From NCBI GenBank assembly GCA_019752115.1, contig JAIEMN010000025.1, forward strand, positions 1-64,000: a DNA stretch of 64,000 nucleotides. Direction: 5' to 3'. Below are positions 46,309 to 55,004 of this stretch, piece by piece; positions within the stretch are counted from its first letter, which is position 1; each line of letters starts with the position of its first letter. Position numbers and translations under genes: made by a program. This stretch comes from Gemmatimonadaceae bacterium (GTDB lineage: Bacteria > Gemmatimonadota > Gemmatimonadetes > Gemmatimonadales > Gemmatimonadaceae). The notes beneath the pieces were generated by a model. It worked only from the letters and a program-made list of their open reading frames with translations, was not told the origin of the DNA and searched no databases.

Positions 46309-47916
46309 ATGAACAAAAGCTTGGTCGGACTTTCGCTGCTGGCCTCCGTGGTCGCCGCGCCGATGGTTCAGGCGCAGGGGCTCACGGGCGATATCGGCAA
46401 GCGCATCGAGATTGGCGCGTTCGGGCAGTTCACGAAGCTCGACGAAGACCTTCGCATGAAGAAGGAAGTCCCCGGGATCGGTGGCATGCTCGCCATGCAG
46501 ATCTGGAAGGGCTTGGGCGTTGAAGTGAACGGCAACTATGGCAAGACCGAGAATCAGGTCGCGCCGTTCGAGAAGATCACCTACACGCCGTGGCGTGGCC
46601 TGGGCACGCTGACGCTGCCCGCGGGCAGCAAGGCCAAGATCATTCTTGGCGCCGGCTACCTGCAGTCGGTGTTCAATGGCCGCGCGACGCCGAACAAGTA
46701 CGAAGACGGCTTCGCCGGCATGCTCGGCGTGAAGCTGTGTGGCAGTGGCAAGTGGGGCGCGCGGGCCGACGCCCTGGTGGACTACAACCCGTCGCCGAAC
46801 CAGCAGGCGCTGACGGGCACGTCGACGAACGGCGGCCTGCGCATCGGTGCGACGTATGCGCTCCGTGGCGCGTGCGGCGGCGAGTCCGTGAAGTGGGATT
46901 GGGCGCTCAAGATCGACCCGGCTTCGGCGACGGTGAACCGCGGCGCGACGAAGCAGTTCGCGCTGAGCGCCGCCGACATGAAGGGCAAGGTCATTCCGCT
47001 CAAGAACATCAAGGACCTCGCCTGCTCGACGAGCGACGCCGCGATCGCGACGGTCACGAACGGCGCGGTGGCGACGGGCGTGAAGTACGGCACGGCCACG
47101 ATCACCTGCTCGGGTACGCAGAAGAAGCTCGCCCGCTCGGTGTCGGCCACGGTCACCGTGCCGCCGCCGGCGTGGAACCTCACGCTGACGCCGACCTCGG
47201 GCTCGACGGATGTGGGCAAGACGCTGTCGTTCGCCTCGAAGGCGACGGACGCGGACAACGTGGACCTCGGCGCCATCACCTGGAGCTCGACGAACCCGGC
47301 GATCGCGTCGGTGAGCAACGGCACCGTGACGTGCAACGCCGCCGGCACGACGACGATCACGGTCTCGAAGACGGCGTACGGCAGCACGAAGACGGCGTCG
47401 GCCTCGGTCGAGTGCAAGGAAGTCGTGAAGCCGGCCGCGCGCATCGCGCTCGACTACACGCTCTTCAACTTCGACAAGGCGCAGGTGCTGAAGTCGGGCA
47501 TGGACACGCTCAAGGTCGTGGTCGAGGCCATGAAGCGCATCCCGACGCTCCGCATCTCGGTCGAAGGCCACACCGACTGGTACGGCTCGGAAGCGTACAA
47601 CAACAAGCTCGCGAAGAGCCGCGCCGACATGGTCACCAAGCAGATCCTGAAGCTCGCGGGCAAGGATGCGAAGTCGATCAAGGATCGCATCTTCACGAAC
47701 AGCTTCGGTGAGCAGTGCGTCGTGTCGCGCGATGGCGCGAGCGAGCCGGAGCCGCCGCCGGCGAACCGTGGCCGCGTGTCTGCCGACAACAAGCAGGCGC
47801 AGAGCCCGAACCGTCGGGTGGAAGTCTGGCAGCTATTGGACGGGCAGAACCCGCCTACCAGTTGCCGCCCGGCCGACGCAAAGGCTGGCCGCGTCTCGTT
47901 TGGTGAGCTCCGCTAA
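46309..47916 (+). CDS. OmpA-family outer-membrane protein with Big_2 insert
   Basis: A 535-residue outer-membrane protein; signal peptide residues 1-23 (MVQAQ). Order: an N-terminal beta-barrel (about 25-205), two bacterial Ig-like (Big_2) domains (about 205-290 and 292-385), then an OmpA C-terminal peptidoglycan-binding domain (about 405-520) with ISVEGHTDWYGSEAYNNKLAKSRA. The OmpA domain contains a long insert before the final RRVEVWQL. Such proteins tie the outer membrane to the cell wall. The start ATG 46309 has AGAGGA upstream. A strong terminator follows at 47956. The Ig-like spacers between barrel and OmpA domain are unusual for the family. Confidence 0.85.
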   Translation: MNKSLVGLSLLASVVAAPMVQAQGLTGDIGKRIEIGAFGQFTKLDEDLRMKKEVPGIGGMLAMQIWKGLGVEVNGNYGKTENQVAPFEKITYTPWRGLGTLTLPAGSKAKIILGAGYLQSVFNGRATPNKYEDGFAGMLGVKLCGSGKWGARADALVDYNPSPNQQALTGTSTNGGLRIGATYALRGACGGESVKWDWALKIDPASATVNRGATKQFALSAADMKGKVIPLKNIKDLACSTSDAAIATVTNGAVATGVKYGTATITCSGTQKKLARSVSATVTVPPPAWNLTLTPTSGSTDVGKTLSFASKATDADNVDLGAITWSSTNPAIASVSNGTVTCNAAGTTTITVSKTAYGSTKTASASVECKEVVKPAARIALDYTLFNFDKAQVLKSGMDTLKVVVEAMKRIPTLRISVEGHTDWYGSEAYNNKLAKSRADMVTKQILKLAGKDAKSIKDRIFTNSFGEQCVVSRDGASEPEPPPANRGRVSADNKQAQSPNRRVEVWQLLDGQNPPTSCRPADAKAGRVSFGELR

Positions 47917-47955
47917 CGGGTTCTGCCCGTCGAGGACGCGGAGGTGAATGAGGAA

Positions 47956-47986
47956 ACGCCCCTGGGCTTCGCCCGGGGGCGTTTTT
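47956..47986 (+). terminator. Rho-independent terminator after OmpA-like gene
   Basis: The stem ACGCCCCTGGGC/GCCCGGGGGCGT (47956-47982) closes on TTC, then a five-T run. It lies 39 bases after the stop codon and is the clearest terminator in the window. Confidence 0.85.
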
Positions 47987-48016
47987 CATTCCTTCCGCGG
48001 AGGGGGACGCGGAGAG

Positions 48017-48442
48017 TCAGGCGGCGCTTCGCTTGCCTGACCGTGGAGGGAGTGGGGGGCCGTCGTAGTCGTTGACCACGCGGATGACGCCGTCGACCAG
48101 TCGCTGGCGGCCGAAGTCAATCAGTAGACCAAGGCGGTGGCCGGACAAGCGGAGGTACGTGAGCAGCTGGTTCTTGTGGAGAGGGGCAAAGCGGACGGCG
48201 CGTTTGATCTCGACGACGACGCACTCCTCGACCACGAGATCCATGCGACAGGCACGATGCAGCACGATGCCGCTGTCGCGCACGTCGATCTCCACCTGTC
48301 GTGCGACGTGCAGGCCGCGTTGTTCGAGACGGGCCATCAGCAGCGTCTCATAGCTCACCTCGCGCGCCGCCGTCCCCAGCTTGCGGTGCACCGCGATGGC
48401 TTCGCCGATAATCGTGCGGGTAATCTCATTCGCGTCATCCAT
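48017..48442 (-). CDS. GxxExxY family protein
   Basis: A 141-residue protein of the GxxExxY group (also called the PDDEXK-like family of unknown role). Visible: EITRTIIGEAIAVHRKLGTA, the ExxY motif in REVSYETLL, the RACRMDLVVEECVVVEIK core with acidic and Lys residues of a nuclease-like site, and LLTYLRLSGHRLGLLIDFG. The leading Gly of the motif is Ala here (AAREVSYE). Members are widespread and predicted to bind or cut nucleic acid, but no function is proven. ATG 48442 was chosen; the paa transcript ends at a terminator before this gene, so it has its own promoter. Confidence 0.85.
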   Translation of the reverse strand: MDDANEITRTIIGEAIAVHRKLGTAAREVSYETLLMARLEQRGLHVARQVEIDVRDSGIVLHRACRMDLVVEECVVVEIKRAVRFAPLHKNQLLTYLRLSGHRLGLLIDFGRQRLVDGVIRVVNDYDGPPLPPRSGKRSAA

Positions 48443-48551
48443 GCCACCAGCCTATGGATCCGCATTACCGCACCGTCACCCCGCCGTAATCTTTCGCTAC
48501 CCGCGGCGAACAAAGTGAGCTGCGCTCCGCGCCCGCTCCGCGAAAGCAACG

Positions 48552-48582
48552 AAAAACGCCCCAGGCGAAGTCCAGGGGCGTT
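48552..48582 (-). terminator. Rho-independent terminator after paaABCD
   Basis: Read on the minus strand, AACGCCCCTGGA/TCCAGGGGCGTT-type stem with a GAAG-derived loop is followed by a run of five T (48556-48552). It lies 29 bases after the paaD stop and resembles in sequence the terminator at 47956. Confidence 0.8.
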
Positions 48583-48611
48583 CCTCAAAAGCCTCCGCGC
48601 CCTCGCGCTCG

Positions 48612-49100
48612 TCAGAGCGCCTTGAATTCGTCGAAGGGTTCGCGGCAGGCGTTGCAGGTATGAATCGCCTTGCACGCCGTACTCCCGAACTCACTCTGCA
48701 ACCGCGTATCGCGCGAGCCGCACCGGGGACACGGGACGGGCTGACGTGCTCGGGTGAGCATCACGAGCCCCTGCGGCTCGGCCTTGCCCGGCGGCGCGAT
48801 GCCATACTTCCGCAGCTTCTCGCGCGCCTCGGGGCCGATCCAGTCGGTTGTCCATGCCGGCGACAGGACCAGCTGCACATCCACCTGCGCGATACCACGG
48901 GCGTTGAGCGCCGTGCGAATGTCCGCCTCCATCTCCCTCATGGCGGGACAACCGCTGTACGTCGGCGTCATGGTAACCGTGACCGCCTCGCCGCTGATCA
49001 CCACGTCGCGCACCACACCCAGCTCGACCACCGAGATCACGGGGACCTCGGGGTCTGGCACGGTCTGCAGCACCTCGAAAATCTCGTCGCGCGTCAGCAT
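48612..49100 (-). CDS. paaD: PaaD: phenylacetyl-CoA epoxidase accessory Fe-S assembly protein
   Basis: A 162-residue protein. N-terminal domain of the MIP18/DUF59 type (QTVPDPEVPVISVVELGVV, TYSGCPAMREMEADI), then a C-terminal zinc-finger-like segment with four cysteines (VPCPRCGSRDT, TCNACREPF). PaaD helps mature the iron-sulfur or di-iron site of the PaaABC(E) oxygenase. ATG 49100 was chosen at the conserved MLTRDEIFEVL start. It ends the paaABCD operon, followed by a terminator. paaE (the reductase) is absent here. Confidence 0.9.
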   Translation of the reverse strand: MLTRDEIFEVLQTVPDPEVPVISVVELGVVRDVVISGEAVTVTMTPTYSGCPAMREMEADIRTALNARGIAQVDVQLVLSPAWTTDWIGPEAREKLRKYGIAPPGKAEPQGLVMLTRARQPVPCPRCGSRDTRLQSEFGSTACKAIHTCNACREPFDEFKAL

Positions 49101-49119
49101 GGCGGCGCGTCCGACATGC

Positions 49120-49965
49120 TTACCACGAGGCGCCGGGATGCGCGCGCGCGACGCTCTGCATGGTGGCGAGCATGTGGCCGAGGTGCTCGGTGTGCAGGCC
49201 GCGACGACCGCCGCGGCGCGTGCCCTGCTCCGCCGGCAGCGTGAGCGTGGCGCGCTGGAGCGCATCCTTCACCATCGTCTCCCAGAGCGCGCGAATGGCG
49301 GCGTGATCCACCGCGATGAGCGCTTCGCCGGCCACGGCGTCGTTCACTTCGTCGTGATCGAACAGCTCACCGACATACCGCCACAGCTGATCAAGCGCGG
49401 CCTGCGCCCGCGCGTGGCTTTCCTCGGTGCCATCACCGAGGCGCACCACCCACTCGCTCGAGTGGCGGAGATGATACTTGTCTTCCTTGAGGCTCTTGGC
49501 GGCGATCGCGGCGAGCTGCGGATGTTCGCAGCGCGAGAGCGCGTCCCAGAGCAGCACGCTGTACGTGTCGAACAGGAACTGCCGCACCATGGTGAACGCA
49601 AAGTCGCCATTCGGCAGCTCGACCATGAGGCAGTTGCGGTACTGCACACCGTCGCGGAAGTACGCGAGCGCATCGGCATCGCGCCCCTGCCCTTCGAGCT
49701 CACCGGCGAGCTGCAGCAGCGACTGGGCGTGCCCGATGAGATCGAGCGCGATGTTGGACATCGCGATGTCTTCCTCGAGGATCGGCCCGTGCCCGCACCA
49801 CTCGCTCATGCGGTGGCCGAGCACCAGACGATCGTCGCCCAAACGCAGCAGATACTCCACCAGCGGATCGGCGATGGGCGCGCGCCGCGGCGCGGCGACC
49901 TGAAAGTCGGGCTGCTTGTGGACGATACCCGCCTGGCCGCCCATGGGAGCCTGCTCGGCGGCCAT
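49120..49965 (-). CDS. paaC: PaaC: phenylacetyl-CoA epoxidase structural subunit
   Basis: A 281-residue helical protein of the PaaA/PaaC ferritin-like fold. Typical segments: LGDDRLVLGHRMSEWCGHGPILEEDIAMSN and FLFDTYSVLLWDALSRCEHPQLAAIAAKSLKEDKYH. PaaC binds PaaA without a metal site of its own and is needed for activity. ATG 49965 overlaps the paaB stop (TGATG). A long N-terminal extension (about 30 residues) precedes the family start. Third gene of the operon. Confidence 0.94.
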   Translation of the reverse strand: MAAEQAPMGGQAGIVHKQPDFQVAAPRRAPIADPLVEYLLRLGDDRLVLGHRMSEWCGHGPILEEDIAMSNIALDLIGHAQSLLQLAGELEGQGRDADALAYFRDGVQYRNCLMVELPNGDFAFTMVRQFLFDTYSVLLWDALSRCEHPQLAAIAAKSLKEDKYHLRHSSEWVVRLGDGTEESHARAQAALDQLWRYVGELFDHDEVNDAVAGEALIAVDHAAIRALWETMVKDALQRATLTLPAEQGTRRGGRRGLHTEHLGHMLATMQSVARAHPGASW

Positions 49966-50252
49966 CAGAAAATCCGCACGCCGCGCGGGGCGACGTAGAA
50001 CTGCGGGTGGCGATACGCCTTGTCGTTGCCGGGGTCGAAGAACGGGCCCGCGTCGCTTGGCGCCGACGCGACGATCGCCGCACTCGGCACCACCCAGAGG
50101 TTCACGGCTTCGCCGCGGCGGGCATACACGTCGCGCGCGTTCTGCAGGGCGAGTTCGGCATCGGGTGCGTGCACACTGCCGGCGTGCTCGAACGGCTCGC
50201 CGTGACTGCCTTGCGTGAAGACTTCCCAGAGCGGATGCTGGTGGTCACTCAT
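49965..50252 (-). CDS. paaB: PaaB: phenylacetyl-CoA epoxidase subunit
   Basis: A 95-residue protein with the standard PaaB pattern: WEVFTQGSHGEPFEHAGSVHAPDAELALQNARDVYARRGE. PaaB bridges PaaAC heterodimers into the active complex. ATG 50252; the stop overlaps the paaC start; 11 bases after the paaA stop. Full length compared with E. coli PaaB (95 residues). Confidence 0.96.
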   Translation of the reverse strand: MSDHQHPLWEVFTQGSHGEPFEHAGSVHAPDAELALQNARDVYARRGEAVNLWVVPSAAIVASAPSDAGPFFDPGNDKAYRHPQFYVAPRGVRIF

Positions 50253-50263
50253 GAGTGGTGTCC

Positions 50264-51235
50264 TCAGGCGGCCGCAGTGGACGAACGCGCCTGCTGCTTC
50301 TCGGCGTAGGCGGCCGCGGCGGCACGCACCCAGGCGCCGTCTTCGTGCGCCTTGCGGCGCGCCTCGAGCCGCTCGCGATTGCAGGGGCCATTGCCCTTGA
50401 GCACGTCGTAGAACTCGCTCCAGTCGATCTCGCCGAACTCCCAGTCGCCCGTCTCCGGGTTGAGGCGGAGATCCGGATCGGGGAGCGTGAGGCCGATGGC
50501 GATCGCCTGCGGCACGGTGAGATTCACGAAACGCTGGCGCAGCTCATCGTTCGTCTTGCGCTTGACGCGCCACTTGAGGAGCTCGGCGCTGTTCGGCGAG
50601 TTCGTATCGCTGGGGCCGAACATCATGAGCGACGGCCACCAGAAGCGGTTCACGGCGTCCTGCACCATGGCCTTCTGCGCCGGCGTGCCCTTGGCGAGCA
50701 CCGAGCAGATCTCGTAGCCCTGGCGCTTGTGGAAGTTCTCTTCCTTGCAGATGCGCACCATCGCGCGCGCATACGGGCCGTACGACGCCTTGGCGAGCAC
50801 GGTCTGGTTCACGATGGCAGCGCCGTCGACGAGCCAGCCGATCACGCCCATGTCGGCCCACGACAGCGTGGGATAGTTGAAGATGCTCGAGTACTTCGCG
50901 CGCCCGTCGAGCAGCTGCTCGATGAGCTCCTGGCGATCGACGCCGAGCGTCTCGGTGCCGCAGTAGATGTAGAGGCCGTGGCCGCCCTCGTCCTGCACCT
51001 TGGCGATGAGCGACAGCTTGCGGCGCAGGCTTGGGGCGCGCGTGATCCAGTTGCCCTCGGGGAGCATGCCCACGATTTCCGAGTGGGCGTGCTGCGACAT
51101 CATGCGCGTGAGCTGCTGGCGATAGCGGTCGGGCATCCAGTCCTTGGGCTCGATGCTTTCACCGGCGGCAATACGGGCTTCGAAGGCGGCCAGCTGGGCC
51201 GCGTCGTCGGCAGGAACGGTCGTCGTGGGAGACAT
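50264..51235 (-). CDS. paaA: PaaA: phenylacetyl-CoA epoxidase catalytic subunit
   Basis: A 323-residue ferritin-like di-iron oxygenase, the catalytic subunit that epoxidises the ring of phenylacetyl-CoA. Helices carrying the carboxylate ligands are visible around [22 protein letters not shown] and [17 protein letters not shown], both with the E-x2-H spacing of di-iron proteins. The C terminus ends in an Ala-rich basic stretch. ATG 51235 lies 61 bases from the divergent hydratase gene, so a shared control region is likely. First gene of the paaABCD operon. Confidence 0.95.
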   Translation of the reverse strand: MSPTTTVPADDAAQLAAFEARIAAGESIEPKDWMPDRYRQQLTRMMSQHAHSEIVGMLPEGNWITRAPSLRRKLSLIAKVQDEGGHGLYIYCGTETLGVDRQELIEQLLDGRAKYSSIFNYPTLSWADMGVIGWLVDGAAIVNQTVLAKASYGPYARAMVRICKEENFHKRQGYEICSVLAKGTPAQKAMVQDAVNRFWWPSLMMFGPSDTNSPNSAELLKWRVKRKTNDELRQRFVNLTVPQAIAIGLTLPDPDLRLNPETGDWEFGEIDWSEFYDVLKGNGPCNRERLEARRKAHEDGAWVRAAAAAYAEKQQARSSTAAA

Positions 51236-51276
51236 GCGCAGACGGGTAGGTGGGAAACTGCTTCAGTAATGTAATT

Positions 51277-51294
51277 CCCGGACTATCTTCCGGG
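51277..51294. promoter_or_regulatory. 18-base palindrome, candidate operator between paaA and hydratase
   Basis: CCCGGA-ctatct-TCCGGG, a 6-6-6 inverted repeat, lies in the 61-base divergent gap, 2 bases before the hydratase start codon. It could bind a TetR-type phenylacetate regulator (PaaR), whose gene is not in the window. No -35/-10 pair is evident. Confidence 0.3.
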
Positions 51295-51296
51295 CC

Positions 51297-52091
51297 ATGA
51301 CACCCGCCACCAATTCCCCCTCCGAAACGGGTCCGGATGGCTACGTCCGGACCGACGTGTCCGCTGGTATCGGCCGCGTCGAGTTCTTTCACCCCAAGAG
51401 CAATTCGCTCCCCGGGGTCCTGTTACGCGACCTGGCCGCGACGATCACGCGCGTGAGCCAGGACCCGGCCGTGCGCGTGATCGTGCTGCAGAGTGGCGGC
51501 ACGGGCCCATTCTGCGCCGGCGCCTCCTTTGACGAGCTGGCCGCGATTTCCGACCGGGACCAGGGGCAGCAGTTCTTCAGCGGCTTTGCGGGGGTGATCC
51601 TGGCGATGATCCGCGCCCCGCAGTTCGTGATCAGCCGGGTGCACGGCAAGGCGGCCGGCGGTGCGGTGGGACTGATCGCCGCCTCCGACTTCTCGTTTGC
51701 GGTGGAGAAGGCGTCGGCCAAGCTCAGTGAACTGGCCGTCGGCATCGGCCCGTTCGTGGTGGGCCCGGTGATCGAGAAGAAGATCGGACTGGCGAGCTTC
51801 AGCCAGATGGCGGTGGACGCCGACTGGCGCGACGCGGCCTGGTGCGAGCGCCGCGGGCTCTACGCGAAGGTCGTACCCGATGTCGCGGCGCTCGACGCGG
51901 CGGTGGACGCGCAGGCAGCCGTACTGGCCAAGGCCAACCCGGAGGCGATGGCGATGATGAAGCGCGTCTTCTGGGCGGGGACCGAATCGTGGGATGCGCT
52001 CCTCGCCGAGCGCGCGGCGATGAGCGGGACGCTGGTGCTGAGCGAGTTCACGCGGAACAGCATCGCCGCGTTCAAGGCGGGCGCGAAGTAG
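51297..52091 (+). CDS. Enoyl-CoA hydratase/isomerase family protein
   Basis: A 264-residue crotonase-fold protein divergent from paaABCD. The oxyanion hole lies in GTGPFCAGASFDEL and GKAAGGAVGLIAASDF. The second conserved glutamate is kept (KLSELAVGIG), but the first, normally in a GGxxE turn, is missing (GAVGLIAA). That fits an isomerase, ring-lyase or hydratase with changed chemistry rather than a classic hydratase. Given its place it may serve the phenylacetate pathway as a PaaF-type 2,3-dehydroadipyl-CoA hydratase; that is inference. ATG 51297 was chosen. Confidence 0.75.
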   Translation: MTPATNSPSETGPDGYVRTDVSAGIGRVEFFHPKSNSLPGVLLRDLAATITRVSQDPAVRVIVLQSGGTGPFCAGASFDELAAISDRDQGQQFFSGFAGVILAMIRAPQFVISRVHGKAAGGAVGLIAASDFSFAVEKASAKLSELAVGIGPFVVGPVIEKKIGLASFSQMAVDADWRDAAWCERRGLYAKVVPDVAALDAAVDAQAAVLAKANPEAMAMMKRVFWAGTESWDALLAERAAMSGTLVLSEFTRNSIAAFKAGAK

Positions 52092-52129
52092 CACGCTACG
52101 GCGATGCCGCGAACTGGTTGTACCTGACA

Positions 52130-52206
52130 TGCGGAGGGGCGGAGAGGCGAAGCAACGAAGAGAGTGCAAACCGATCTCCGTTGCTCAGCCCCTCCGCCCC
52201 TCCGCA
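52130..52206. repeat. Imperfect palindrome between convergent genes
   Basis: Arms 52130-52157 and 52179-52206 (28 bases) pair at 25 of 28 positions with a 21-base loop; complementarity continues weakly outward to about 52118 and 52220. It fills the convergent gap between the hydratase stop and the TPR gene stop, and shares its architecture, but not its sequence, with the palindromes at 18889 and 34331. Confidence 0.8.
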
Positions 52207-52234
52207 GAGCAGGCACGATCGACGTACGGCGCGC

Positions 52235-53374
52235 CTAGAAGCGTACCGCCACCGAGAGCCCGCCGCCGCGGGGGGTGACGATGGGGACCAGCGCGGCGCG
52301 GGGCGTGCGCGGGGCGAGAATGGAGGCGCCCTGCTGCGATTTGTTCGCGGCCACCGTGGCGTCGATCAGGCCGATGATGGTCATGCCCACTGCCGCGCCC
52401 GCGCCGGCGGTGAAGTATTTGCGCTGCTGCGTCGTTTGCGTGTAGGGCGCGGGGACGCCGTTGGGATCGGTGTAGTTGATCGTTTCGGTCGTCGTCTGCT
52501 GCACCATCGCCATGCCGAGGCCGGCACCGCTGGCCACGAGCGTGAGCACCCCACGGATGGTGTGCCCGACATAGAACTGCCCGACGCCCGGGATCAGGCT
52601 GCGCGCGAACGCGCCCGCCGGGCTGTACACCGGGCGACGCAGCACTTCGATGGCGCGCCCGACTTCAACGCGATCGTCCACTGTGGGCGCGTTCACGCGA
52701 TACTGCTCGAGATCGGTGAGCGCTGCGGCGCGGTCGCCACGCGCGGCGCGCGCGAGCCCGCGATTGAACCACCCTTCGGCCGACTTGGGGGCGTCGCGCA
52801 CCACGTCGTCGAACGCCTTCTGCGCAGCGTCGTAGCGGCCGTCGTCGAAGAAGGAGAGCCCCAGCCGGAACTGCACCTGCACGTTCTCGGCGGTGCGCTG
52901 CCTGGCCTGCGGCACGAGCCGCTGCAGGCGATCGCGCACGTCGGCGGCTTCACGACCCGCCGGCGACAGGGTGAGATAGCGGCAGAGCTCTGTCACGGCG
53001 CGCGTGGAATCGTTGAGTTCTTCGAGGGCGCGCGCGAGGTCGTAGGCGATCCGTTCGTCGCCGGGATTGAGCTGGGCGGCACGCAGGAACGCATCGCGCG
53101 CGGCGGTCTGATCACCCACGAGCGAGGCTTCCTGCCCGGCGGTCGCCAAGCGACGCGCTTCGGCGTTGTCGCGACGCGCGGCGGGCGCCTGCCCCGGCGG
53201 GACCACGTCGCAGCCTGGCGCCGGTCCCACCGTCAGCGTGCGCTTGGGGGACAGCCGTGGCGGCCCTTGCTGGGCATCGAGGGCGCGCGCGCTGAGCGCG
53301 GACGCGCCCAGGAGCAGCACGCCGCACAGCAGGGCGCGCCGCGGTTCAGCGAACCGTAAGGACGGTCGAGGCAC
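52235..53374 (-). CDS. TPR-repeat protein with C-terminal membrane segments
   Basis: A 379-residue protein. The start is GTG 53374, preceded by GGAGG; this overlaps the stop of the Big_2 lipoprotein by 29 bases, so translation is coupled. A hydrophobic N terminus (RALLCGVLLLGASALSARA) is a signal peptide. Residues about 70-260 are TPR-like repeats (GDQTAARDAFLRAAQLNPGD, DGRYDAAQKAFDDVVRDAP). Two C-terminal hydrophobic segments follow (GVLTLVASGAGLGMAMV, GAAVGMTIIGLIDATVAA). TPR proteins of this kind scaffold envelope complexes; here it may help assemble or anchor the giant repeat protein and its lipoprotein partner. No named family is recognised. Confidence 0.72.
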   Translation of the reverse strand: MPRPSLRFAEPRRALLCGVLLLGASALSARALDAQQGPPRLSPKRTLTVGPAPGCDVVPPGQAPAARRDNAEARRLATAGQEASLVGDQTAARDAFLRAAQLNPGDERIAYDLARALEELNDSTRAVTELCRYLTLSPAGREAADVRDRLQRLVPQARQRTAENVQVQFRLGLSFFDDGRYDAAQKAFDDVVRDAPKSAEGWFNRGLARAARGDRAAALTDLEQYRVNAPTVDDRVEVGRAIEVLRRPVYSPAGAFARSLIPGVGQFYVGHTIRGVLTLVASGAGLGMAMVQQTTTETINYTDPNGVPAPYTQTTQQRKYFTAGAGAAVGMTIIGLIDATVAANKSQQGASILAPRTPRAALVPIVTPRGGGLSVAVRF

Positions 53375-55004
53375 TGACTCCCTCCGAAGTGGCCGTGATG
53401 CGCACCGTGCCGGGCTTGAGCCCCAACACCTGTCCGGTGCTCGAGACGAACGCGATGGATTCATCGGCCGAGGTCCACGTGATGCTGCGCCCCGCCAGCG
53501 CGTTGCCGGAGGCGTCGCGCAGCGTGGCGGTGAGTTGCAGGCTGGTGTTCACACTCACCGACGGGCTCGCCGGTGAAATCGTGATGGACGCGATCGCTGG
53601 CGGCCCCACCGTCACGGTCACCGATCCGGCGACATCGTCCACGAGCGCGAGCACCACAGCGACTCCGTTCCCTGCCGCCGTCAGCACCCCCGTCGAGGAC
53701 ACGGTCACGACGCTCGGCGCACCGCTGACCCAGGTCACCGTGCGCCCGGTCAGGATGGCCCCGCTCGCCGAGCGCGCGACCGCCGTCAGCTGCTGGATGC
53801 CACCGGGCAAGAGCACGACGGGTGTTGGGGTGATGTCCACCCGCGCCACGGGAATCGGGATGACCGTGAACGTGGCGGTGCCGGACTTCCCTTCGCTGGT
53901 CGCCGTGATGCGCGCGGTGCCCGCCGACAACGCGGTCACGACACCGGTGGCGGAGACGCTCGCGACGGCGGGCGCGTCGCTCGCGTAGCTGACCGGTCGA
54001 TCGGTGAGCAGATTGCCGAGCGCATCGGTGATCTGTGTGGTGAGCGGTTGCGTGGTGCCCACCACCAACGTGCCAGAGCCCGGCGTGAGAATGACGGCAC
54101 TCGCGAGGCGCGCCAGCACGACAATGGTGGCGCTGCCGACACGGCCTTCGCTGGTCCCCGTGATCGTGACCGTGCCCGGCGCGACCCCGACGACCAACCC
54201 GGTGGAGGAGACGCTGGCCACGGCGACGTTGCTCGAGCCCCAGGTGAGCACACGACCGGTGAGCGCGTTGCCCGCCGCATCGCGCAACACGGCGGTGAGC
54301 TGGCGCTCGGTGCCGACACCAATGGTATCTCGCGTCGGCGTGACAGTCACGGAGTTCACGGCGGGAAGCGTCACCGTCACCGCCGACTGGGCACTGCGCC
54401 CTTCACTGGTCGCCGTGATCGTCGTGGCCCCGGGGGAGAGCGCGGTGATTGTACCCGTCTGACTGACGGTCGCGACGGCGGTGTTGCTGCTGCTCCACGC
54501 CACACTGCGCCCGGTGAGCGTCGCGCCATCGGCATCGACCGGTCGCGCCTGCAGCAGCGACGTCGTGCCGACCTGCATGCTCACCGACGCCGGTGAAAGC
54601 ACGACCGCTGCGACCGGCTTGGCCGTGACCGTGATCGTAGCCGTGGCGCTCTTCCCGAAGGAGCTGGCGGCGATCCGCGCACTGCCCGGGCTCAACGTCG
54701 TGACCACACCGGAGCGCGAGACCGTCGCCACGGCCGTGTTGTTGCTCGACCAGGTGATGGGTTGGCCGGTGACGACCTGGCCGGCCGCATCCTTGAGCGT
54801 CGCGCTGAGCGGCACCGTCGCACCCGCGCTGACACTCGCGTTCTCAGGCGTGAGCGCGATGGACGCGACGGGAATGGGCGTGGTGGTGCTGTCCTGGGTG
54901 CAGGCGGCGAGTGTGGCGGCGAACAGGACGGAGAGGGACAGGCGGAAGCCTGAACCTCGGAAGCTGGAACTGCGGGAGCTGGGACCGCGGGATGTGCTAC
55001 TCAT
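53346..55004 (-). CDS. Six-repeat Big_2 lipoprotein
   Basis: A 552-residue predicted lipoprotein; lipobox ATLAAC, C35. Six bacterial Ig-like (Big_2) repeats of about 82 residues make up the rest, each with a W-S/T-S-S/D segment and a TITATSEG end. They closely resemble those of the lipoprotein at 4056. The start ATG 55004 overlaps the 3' end of the giant repeat gene by 8 bases and the stop overlaps the TPR gene start, so the three are one operon. It probably forms a surface stalk that interacts with the giant protein. No catalytic domain is seen. Confidence 0.8.
   Translation of the reverse strand: MSSTSRGPSSRSSSFRGSGFRLSLSVLFAATLAACTQDSTTTPIPVASIALTPENASVSAGATVPLSATLKDAAGQVVTGQPITWSSNNTAVATVSRSGVVTTLSPGSARIAASSFGKSATATITVTAKPVAAVVLSPASVSMQVGTTSLLQARPVDADGATLTGRSVAWSSSNTAVATVSQTGTITALSPGATTITATSEGRSAQSAVTVTLPAVNSVTVTPTRDTIGVGTERQLTAVLRDAAGNALTGRVLTWGSSNVAVASVSSTGLVVGVAPGTVTITGTSEGRVGSATIVVLARLASAVILTPGSGTLVVGTTQPLTTQITDALGNLLTDRPVSYASDAPAVASVSATGVVTALSAGTARITATSEGKSGTATFTVIPIPVARVDITPTPVVLLPGGIQQLTAVARSASGAILTGRTVTWVSGAPSVVTVSSTGVLTAAGNGVAVVLALVDDVAGSVTVTVGPPAIASITISPASPSVSVNTSLQLTATLRDASGNALAGRSITWTSADESIAFVSSTGQVLGLKPGTVRITATSEGVSASTVLTVR

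Noticed and set aside
41129-46312. Long frames opposite the paa genes and the E1 gene
   Set aside because: Each covers recognised genes on the other strand and has an Arg/His/Ala-rich shadow composition.
48017-48442. Toxin of a toxin-antitoxin pair
   Set aside because: The sequence fits the GxxExxY family and no antitoxin-like neighbour is present.
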